Positions 6,420 to 11,340 of a stretch of 11,340 nucleotides of DNA are shown here, one piece after another (positions within the stretch are counted from its first letter, which is position 1; the number at the start of each line of letters is the position of its first letter). The position numbers were made by a program, and so were the translations under genes. The notes under the pieces were generated by a model. That model was not told where the DNA came from. It was given only the letters and a program-made list of their open reading frames with translations, and searched no databases. Source of the DNA: Chloroflexota bacterium (GTDB lineage Bacteria > Chloroflexota > Anaerolineae > Anaerolineales > Anaerolineaceae); assembly GCA_012800995.1 (NCBI GenBank), contig JAAZIH010000068.1, forward strand, positions 1 to 11,340. The letters run 5' to 3'.

Positions 6420-7022
6420 ATGGCAAACTTACTTAAGTCCTTTATAATTCAGCATATGCAAGAGGAAATAGATTCGATCAATGAGGTTGAACTCATTGAT
6501 AGAGCAAAATACGACCCAGAGGCTTTCGGGCAACTTTATGACCGATACGTTGTGCGTATTTACAATTATATTTATTATCGTGTGAGCAATGTGGGCGACG
6601 CGGAAGATCTAACCGCAAAAGTATTTTTCAAGGCGCTTGATAATATTGGCAAGTACAGACACATGGGCCTGCCTTTTTCTGCCTGGCTTTATCGCATCGC
6701 GCATAATCAGGTGGCTAATTTTCACCGTGATCGCTCGCGAGTGAAAGAGATCTCAATTGATGACTTGGTTCTATCTGACGCGGGAAGCAGACCCTCACCA
6801 GAACTTGCCTTTCAAATGAACGAAGAGCAAAAGGCTTTGCTTCGTTTGCTGAACGATCTTAGCCCACAAAAACGAGATTTGATTGTGCTCAAATTTGTAC
6901 ATCGGCTGAGTAATGCGGAAATTGGAAAAGTATTTGGTAAGTCTGAAGGGGCTATTAAGAGTTTGTACCATCGAACTCTGCTTGAACTGCGCGATTTGGT
7001 GGAAAGGTATGACCTTTCATGA
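6420..7022 (+). CDS. ECF-type sigma-70 family RNA polymerase sigma factor
   Basis: This protein of about 200 residues has only the two core sigma domains of a group 4 (extracytoplasmic function) factor. Region 2 spans about 33-107: AFGQLYDRYVVRIYNY (35-50), the DAEDLTAKVFFKAL stretch (60-73) and the promoter-melting/-10 recognition part PFSAWLYRIAHNQVANFHRD (85-104). After a short linker (108-136), region 4 spans about 138-195 with LSPQKRDLIVLKFVHRLSNAEIG (147-169) and the recognition helix SEGAIKSLYHRTLLELR (175-191), which reads the -35 element. Region 3 is absent, as expected. The ATG at 6420 has only a weak AGG 13 nt upstream; the ATG at 6456 (residue 13) is an alternative and would not touch region 2. 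The stop overlaps a small ATG (ATGA). A small membrane protein follows, probably its regulator. The signal it answers to is unknown. Confidence 0.92.
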   Translation: MANLLKSFIIQHMQEEIDSINEVELIDRAKYDPEAFGQLYDRYVVRIYNYIYYRVSNVGDAEDLTAKVFFKALDNIGKYRHMGLPFSAWLYRIAHNQVANFHRDRSRVKEISIDDLVLSDAGSRPSPELAFQMNEEQKALLRLLNDLSPQKRDLIVLKFVHRLSNAEIGKVFGKSEGAIKSLYHRTLLELRDLVERYDLS

Positions 7023-7048
7023 AACCATTAAGATTGAAAGGTGTTTGA
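7019..7048 (+). other. Nine-codon ORF overlapping the sigma-factor stop (possible coupling element)
   Basis: The sigma gene ends in ATGA, and the overlapping ATG (7019) opens a nine-codon frame (MKPLRLKGV) that stops at 7048. That stop is past the GTG (7041) and 10 nt before the ATG (7059) of the next gene. Ribosomes finishing the sigma gene could restart here and be delivered to the next start. It may equally be chance. Confidence 0.2.
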
Positions 7049-7322
7049 TAGATTAAGTATGAAAGATTTGTTTTCTTCTGATAAACATATGCATGACATC
7101 CAGGAAATGGAAAGCTTTTTGCGTGAGAAAATCGGCAATTTGCGACCAAAATCAGGTTTCCAGGCTTCTTTGAAAGACAGACTCATTTCGTCTGAAGCTT
7201 TTCGGCAGAAAAGAAATCTTGGCAAAGCCTGGTTTATTGGTTTGGGGATTGCATTAGCGGGTGCTACTTTTTATGGCATGGGTTATCTCATCTATAAAAA
7301 TCTTTCTACCCGAACGGTGTAA
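7041..7322 (+). CDS. Small single-helix membrane protein, putative regulator of the adjacent sigma factor
   Basis: This protein has 93 residues from the GTG at 7041, or 87 from the ATG at 7059. The N-terminal 60 residues are charged and probably cytoplasmic, including LREKIGNLRP (27-36) and SGFQASLKDRL (38-48), a P-x-x-F-x-x-x-L-x-x-x-L pattern. That pattern recalls short membrane proteins encoded beside ECF sigma factors in Actinobacteria and Chloroflexota. One transmembrane helix follows at about 63-85 (AWFIGLGIALAGATFYGMGY), with a short tail of about 8 residues. It follows the sigma gene by 18 bp in the same direction, so co-expression is likely. No HxxxCxxC zinc motif is present, so it is not a ZAS-type anti-sigma. 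AAAGG just before 7041-7043 could serve either start. The anti-sigma role is inferred from context only. Confidence 0.7.
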   Translation: MFDRLSMKDLFSSDKHMHDIQEMESFLREKIGNLRPKSGFQASLKDRLISSEAFRQKRNLGKAWFIGLGIALAGATFYGMGYLIYKNLSTRTV

Positions 7323-7341
7323 TCTATTAGCGACCAAGCGC

Positions 7342-7377
7342 GTTACACACTCAAAAAAGCTATGATAGAATGCTTGT
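7342..7377 (+). promoter_or_regulatory. Promoter of fmt, apparently giving a leaderless or near-leaderless mRNA
   Basis: GTTACA (7342-7347, 4 of 6) is separated by 18 nt from TAGAAT (7366-7371, 5 of 6), which ends 6 nt before the fmt ATG. The overlapping TATGAT (7361-7366, 5 of 6) is an alternative -10. No Shine-Dalgarno is present in the 25 nt before the ATG. Either choice puts the transcription start within about 5 nt of the start codon. Confidence 0.45.
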
Positions 7378-8298
7378 ATGTCACCTCGAATTGTTTTTTT
7401 AGGATCACCTGATTTTGCTGTTCCCAGCCTTGAGGAATTAGCCAAGAGCTACAAAGTAGTCGGGGTTATTACCCAGCCTGATCGCCCCTTTGGACGGGGA
7501 CAAAAAATGGCACCCAGCGCGGTGAAAGATTCTGCGCTATCTTTGGATTTGCCAGTGTATCAACCCGAATCCCTGCGCACGCTTGAAGCTTATGCGAAAA
7601 TTAGTGCCTGGCAGCCCGATGTAATGGTTGTAGCAGCATATGGGCAAATCCTTTCGCGCGAGGTCCTAAATATTGCCAAAAAGGGTTGTTTGAATGTGCA
7701 CGCGTCTTTATTACCCAGGTGGCGCGGTGCCTCGCCAATTCAGGCAGCGATTGAAGCAGGAGATGCAACAACTGGCGTGACAATTATGGAGATGGTACAA
7801 AAGCTTGATGCGGGTCCCATTATCGCCAAGCGTGAGGTTCCTCTTCGAAGTGGGACTTTCGCTGATGAACTTAGCCAACAACTGTCTTATCTTGGCGCGC
7901 GGACTCTCATCGAGGTTTTACCTGCCTGGCTGGACGGTAAGCTAAAGGCGGTGCCGCAGGATGATAGCCTGGCGACCTACGCGCCAATGCTTAAAAAAAG
8001 CCAAAGTAAATTAGATTTCAATGAAACAGCAGAGCAGTTGAATCGAAAAGTGCATGCCTATCATCCTTGGCCAGGCACGTCTTTCGAGCATAATGGTCAG
8101 CTAATAAAAGTGCTTGACGCGCATGTGCATGATACCTTTGGCGCAGAAGTTGGATTGCATTATGTGGTTAACGGCTTACCCGCTATTGGCACGAGCGAGT
8201 GTTTGTTGGTGCTGGATAAAGTCCAGCCAGCCGGAAAAAAACCGATGAGCGGCGAGGACTTTTTACGCGGTCAACGCGATTGGCTCGACTGTGAATAA
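7378..8298 (+). CDS. fmt: Methionyl-tRNA formyltransferase
   Basis: This cytosolic enzyme formylates initiator Met-tRNA with 10-formyl-THF. At 306 residues it is the usual length (E. coli about 315). The N-terminal Rossmann-like formyltransferase domain (about 1-185) opens with RIVFLGSPDFAVPSL (4-18). It holds the catalytic triad N106, H108 (in NVHASLLPRWRGASPIQ, 106-122) and D144 (KLDAGP), at the positions known for Fmt. GRGQKMAPSAVK (39-50) is the conserved early loop. The C-terminal OB-like tRNA-binding domain (about 205-306) has the YAPMLKKSQSKLDF joint (196-209) and HAYHPWPGTSF (226-236). The start is chosen from the family N-terminus. No Shine-Dalgarno precedes it, and a promoter abuts the ATG. 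The deformylase gene def, often next to fmt, is not here. It converges on mutS with 6 bp between stop codons. Confidence 0.97.
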   Translation: MSPRIVFLGSPDFAVPSLEELAKSYKVVGVITQPDRPFGRGQKMAPSAVKDSALSLDLPVYQPESLRTLEAYAKISAWQPDVMVVAAYGQILSREVLNIAKKGCLNVHASLLPRWRGASPIQAAIEAGDATTGVTIMEMVQKLDAGPIIAKREVPLRSGTFADELSQQLSYLGARTLIEVLPAWLDGKLKAVPQDDSLATYAPMLKKSQSKLDFNETAEQLNRKVHAYHPWPGTSFEHNGQLIKVLDAHVHDTFGAEVGLHYVVNGLPAIGTSECLLVLDKVQPAGKKPMSGEDFLRGQRDWLDCE

Positions 8299-8304
8299 GA
8301 CTGA

Positions 8305-10890
8305 TTAATTATCCGAACTCTCGTCAGAAAAATATTTTAAACGCCATTCATAAAGCAAGTTTAAAGCCTGGATAGGCGATAGGGATTCAAGGTCGATGGC
8401 TTTGAAAGCTTCAATCATGGGGTTGTTTTCGGGGAATAACCGAATTTGTTGTTGAGTTTCGGCTACTTGTTTAGGTAAGGCGCGTTCGCCACTTTCTTCC
8501 AGTTGTTTTAAAACCTGATTGGCACGGGTGATGACCGGCGCGGGTAACCCTGCCAATTGCGCTACGTGGATTCCATAGGAGCGATCCGCGCTGCCGGGCA
8601 CAATCTTGTGCAGGAAGATAACCTTTCCATCCGCTTCGGTTACAGCGACATTGTAATTGCGTACACCCGGGAAAAGCTCTGCCAAATCAGTTAGTTCGTG
8701 ATAATGGGTGGCAAAAAGCGTGTAGGGTTTTAGTTTGGGGTGGCTGTGTAAATACTCAATAATCGCCCAAGCGATGGAAATGCCATCATAGGTGCTGGTT
8801 CCGCGTCCGATTTCGTCCAGAATGAGCAAACTGCGTGGTGTGGCATTGTTGAGGATGTTGGCGGTTTCGATCATCTCAACCATAAAAGTGCTTTGGCCCT
8901 GGTGGATGGCATCCTGCGCACCAATGCGGGTAAAGACACGGTCAACCAGCCCAATTTCGGCTTCTTTGGCGGGCACAAAACTGCCGATTTGTGCCATGAG
9001 CACAATCAATACCAATTGGCGCAAAATAGTGCTTTTACCGCTCATGTTGGGGCCAGTAATCAGTTTGATGATTTCCCCTTCTTCAAAAATGAGGTCGTTG
9101 GGGATATATCGATTCACTGAGCGCATGCGTTCCACAACGGGATGACGTCCTTCGATAATACGAATGCCTTTCTCTTCACGTAGGATGGGACGGGTGTAGT
9201 TGTTTATCGCGGCAACACCAGCCAGGGCGATGCAGCAATCCAGTTGGGCAATAGTCTGGGCGGTTTCAAGGATGCGATTGGAGGCTTTTGAAATCTCGAC
9301 ACAGAGTTGGTTCCAAACCTTCAATTCAGCTTCATGGATTTGGGCTTCCGCGTTTAGAACGAGCGACTCATACTCTTTGAGTTCAGGTGTGATGTAACGT
9401 TCGCTATTGACCAATGTTTGCTTGCGGATGTAATCTTCTGGTGCCTGGTCAACTTGACCACGAGAGATTTCAATGTAATAGCCAAAAACTTTGTTGTAAC
9501 CCACGCGCAGATTTTTTATGCCAGTACGTTGACGTTCATGACCTTCAAGGTTGTTTATCCACTCGCGAGCGTGTTTGGAGGCGTGAAGGATTTCATCAAG
9601 GGCTTCTGAATAGCCAGGACGGATAATACCAATATTGGCAAGTGTTGCGGGTGGCTCGTCTTCAATGGCGGCTTGCAAGCGTTCGGATTCTTCGTCAAAG
9701 GTGGATATTTTAGCTAAAAGACCATCCAAAACGCTGTCTTTGCCTGTCAAGAGAGCGAGGATTTTTGGGATATCCTCAAAATCCTCGCGCAGGGCGACCA
9801 GATCAGGTGGTCGGGCAGATCCGGCGTTGATTCGGTTGACGAGGCGTTCCAAGTCATGCAATTTGTTTAAAATGGCATTCAGCTCCTGTCGTAAAACACC
9901 GTTGTTGTAAAAGAATTCCACTAAATCAAGGCGTTTGTTGATTGCCTTAATGTTGAGCAAGGGTTTATTCACCCAAGCGCGCAACATGCGCTTGCCACCT
10001 GCGGTTTGGGTTTTATCCAGCACACCAAGCAGAGAGCCCTCAAGCTTTTGGTCGCGTAAGGTTTCGGTCAGTTCAAGATTCCGTCGGGTTTCGGCGTCAA
10101 GCACCATAAAATCACTCAGGCTATAGGTGCTGAAACTGAGCTGGGTGGAATCCATGCCTTTTTGAGTTTCTTGCAGATATTTGATGAGCGCGCCCGAGGC
10201 TCGCATGGCCCAGGGCAAATCACGAATGCCCAGTCCGTCAAGGCTTGAGACATTAAAGCGCGCTTTGATAGCTTCTTCCGCTCTGCCTGGCTCGAAATAC
10301 CACTGTGGGATGGTGGTGATGTTGTTTGGAAAACCAGGTGGCACCTGCCAATCCTCGGCGACCAAGAGCTCTGCTACCGCGAGGCGTTCAAGCTCCGCGC
10401 GCAGGGTGACGAGGATATCCTCATTTTGAATTTGGGTTGTCGCGAATTCTCCGGTTGAAATATCTACATAAGCTAAACCGGCACTGTTTTCGTGGGTGAC
10501 TATACATGCCAGGTAATTGTTTTTCTCACTTTGCAAAAGGTTGGGTTCAACCAGGGTGCCAGGGGTAATCACCCGCACCACGTCGCGCTCAAACAAGCCT
10601 TTTTCGGGCTGCTCGCCGACCTGTTCGCAGATAGCAACGTGAAAGCCTTTGTCGATTAAACGTCCGATGTAGTTATCAACCGCATGGTAGGGGATACCCG
10701 CCATGGGCACACGCACGCCTTTGGCAACCGGGCGTGAGGTGAGCACGATGTCCAGGGCTTTGGCGGTTTTCTCAGCGTCTTCATCGAAAGTTTCATAGAA
10801 GTCACCCAGGCGAAAGAATACAATCGCGTTTGGATAATTTTTCTTAATATCCAGATATTGCTGACGTAATGGGGTGACTTGTTTTGCCAT
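8305..10890 (-). CDS. mutS: DNA mismatch repair protein MutS
   Basis: MutS clamps DNA as a dimer, recognises mismatches and recruits MutL. At 861 residues it matches the family (E. coli 853). The mismatch-binding domain I contains the GDFYETF motif (29-35; F31 stacks on the mispair, E33 contacts the base). The connector is about 125-260. The lever/clamp is about 265-560, including AGGKRMLRAWVNKPL (297-311) and the clamp signature GYNKVFGYYIEIS (464-476). The ATPase domain has Walker A GPNMSGKST (613-621), STFMVEM (667-673), Walker B LLILDEIGRGTSTYDG (688-703) and the histidine loop ATHYHEL (727-733). The C-terminal helix-turn-helix has LSPIQALNLLYEW (837-849). Every key residue checked is present. 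The start matches the family N-terminus. The nearest AAGGA is about 17 nt upstream, inside alaS, so translational coupling is likely. It sits 4 bp after alaS, and no mutL is in the window. Confidence 0.98.
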   Translation of the reverse strand: MAKQVTPLRQQYLDIKKNYPNAIVFFRLGDFYETFDEDAEKTAKALDIVLTSRPVAKGVRVPMAGIPYHAVDNYIGRLIDKGFHVAICEQVGEQPEKGLFERDVVRVITPGTLVEPNLLQSEKNNYLACIVTHENSAGLAYVDISTGEFATTQIQNEDILVTLRAELERLAVAELLVAEDWQVPPGFPNNITTIPQWYFEPGRAEEAIKARFNVSSLDGLGIRDLPWAMRASGALIKYLQETQKGMDSTQLSFSTYSLSDFMVLDAETRRNLELTETLRDQKLEGSLLGVLDKTQTAGGKRMLRAWVNKPLLNIKAINKRLDLVEFFYNNGVLRQELNAILNKLHDLERLVNRINAGSARPPDLVALREDFEDIPKILALLTGKDSVLDGLLAKISTFDEESERLQAAIEDEPPATLANIGIIRPGYSEALDEILHASKHAREWINNLEGHERQRTGIKNLRVGYNKVFGYYIEISRGQVDQAPEDYIRKQTLVNSERYITPELKEYESLVLNAEAQIHEAELKVWNQLCVEISKASNRILETAQTIAQLDCCIALAGVAAINNYTRPILREEKGIRIIEGRHPVVERMRSVNRYIPNDLIFEEGEIIKLITGPNMSGKSTILRQLVLIVLMAQIGSFVPAKEAEIGLVDRVFTRIGAQDAIHQGQSTFMVEMIETANILNNATPRSLLILDEIGRGTSTYDGISIAWAIIEYLHSHPKLKPYTLFATHYHELTDLAELFPGVRNYNVAVTEADGKVIFLHKIVPGSADRSYGIHVAQLAGLPAPVITRANQVLKQLEESGERALPKQVAETQQQIRLFPENNPMIEAFKAIDLESLSPIQALNLLYEWRLKYFSDESSDN

Positions 10891-10894
10891 ATAT

Positions 10895-11340
10895 CTATTT
10901 TAGATTTTCCTTGATGTAAAGAGCGACCTGATCAAGGGCTTCAGCGATTTTGGAGGGGTCTTTGCCACCGGCTTGCGCCATGTCCGGGCGTCCACCACCG
11001 CCACCGCCAACAACCGCGGCAACGCGTTTGATGAGATCGCCCGCTTTGAGACCACGTTTGACAAGGTCAGGGGTCAGCGCGGCGATGAAGGAGGGCTTAT
11101 CATTGATGGTAGTTGCCAAAACGACCACACCGCTGCTGTGCTTTTGACGAAATTCATCAGCAAGCTCACGTAAGGCATCGCTGCTGACGTTGGGAATTAT
11201 CGCGGTGAGTACCGGCACGTCCAGGATATTTTGCAAGTTGTCGAGTTGACTGGCAAAAGCGTTTTTCGCGACGCTCAATCGTAATTGCTCAAGTTCAGCC
11301 TGACTGGCTTTAAGGGAGTCTTCCAGGTTTTGAACCTTAC
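10895..11340 (-). CDS. alaS: Alanyl-tRNA synthetase, C-terminal part (5' end outside the window)
   Basis: The last 147 residues of AlaRS are present. The frame is open to the right edge, and the internal TTG at 11278 is not a start. The first 20 or so residues (KVQNLEDSLKASQAELEQL) are the helical, coiled-coil-like linker. They are followed by the DHHA1/C-Ala domain, which binds the tRNA elbow and helps bring aminoacylation and editing together. Diagnostic features are LTPDLVKRGLKAGDLIK and the glycine-rich signature VVGGGGGGRPDMAQAGGKD near the C-terminus. The sequence ends in a helix, KIAEALDQVALYIKENLK, as usual for the family. The catalytic and editing domains lie outside the window, so their integrity cannot be judged. 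The stop (TAG) is 4 bp before mutS, pointing to an alaS-mutS operon. Confidence 0.96.
   Translation of the reverse strand, partial: KVQNLEDSLKASQAELEQLRLSVAKNAFASQLDNLQNILDVPVLTAIIPNVSSDALRELADEFRQKHSSGVVVLATTINDKPSFIAALTPDLVKRGLKAGDLIKRVAAVVGGGGGGRPDMAQAGGKDPSKIAEALDQVALYIKENLK

Noticed and set aside
7041..7322. Classical zinc-binding anti-sigma (ZAS) domain in the small membrane protein.
   Set aside because: There are no cysteines in the protein and no HxxxCxxC motif.
10984..11016. CCACC/GCCACC-type low-complexity run resembling a short tandem repeat.
   Set aside because: It encodes the six-glycine stretch of the conserved AlaRS C-terminal signature, so it is explained by protein constraint.

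Overview
The window looks like ordinary chromosome from a mid-GC bacterium. It has no mobile elements, CRISPR arrays or RNA genes, and no gene-free stretch longer than about 260 bases. The best guess for the host is Chloroflexota, perhaps class Anaerolineae. That rests on the fused serine hydroxymethyltransferase/glycine-cleavage T protein, a compact ECF sigma factor with a one-helix membrane partner, and the general protein character. It is an inference from family resemblance, not a database result.

Layout, left to right. A minus-strand GT-C type membrane glycosyltransferase (51-1646) has its own promoter and is insulated from its upstream neighbour by a symmetric hairpin terminator (1730-1763). 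Next comes a minus-strand two-gene operon: a 1039-residue glyA-gcvT fusion (3039-6158), followed 27 bp later by a LysN/MocR-type PLP aminotransferase (1785-3011). A 261-bp divergent spacer (6159-6419) with several small inverted repeats separates this operon from plus-strand genes. These are an ECF-type sigma factor (6420-7022), a small single-helix membrane protein that is probably its regulator (7041-7322), and fmt, methionyl-tRNA formyltransferase (7378-8298). fmt meets mutS (8305-10890, minus) tail to tail with only 6 bp between. mutS lies 4 bp downstream of the C-terminal part of alaS, which runs off the right edge (10895-11340).

How the genes fit together. One theme is folate one-carbon metabolism: the SHMT and T-protein halves of the fusion both make 5,10-methylene-tetrahydrofolate, and Fmt spends 10-formyl-tetrahydrofolate on initiator tRNA. 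The aminotransferase is probably co-transcribed with the fusion and may feed or drain the same amino-acid pool. alaS and mutS form a translation/repair pair linked only by transcription.

The most interesting object is the fusion protein. Besides joining two enzymes that share a folate product, it carries a linker (about residues 493-571) that aligns without large gaps to the N-terminal part of its own GcvT domain, suggesting a decayed internal duplicate. Its SHMT half has about 26 extra residues inside the active-site loop between the conserved EGYP and RYY motifs. A second point is that two genes, the glycosyltransferase and fmt, have -10-like boxes 6-7 nt before the ATG and no Shine-Dalgarno sequence, which suggests leaderless mRNAs.
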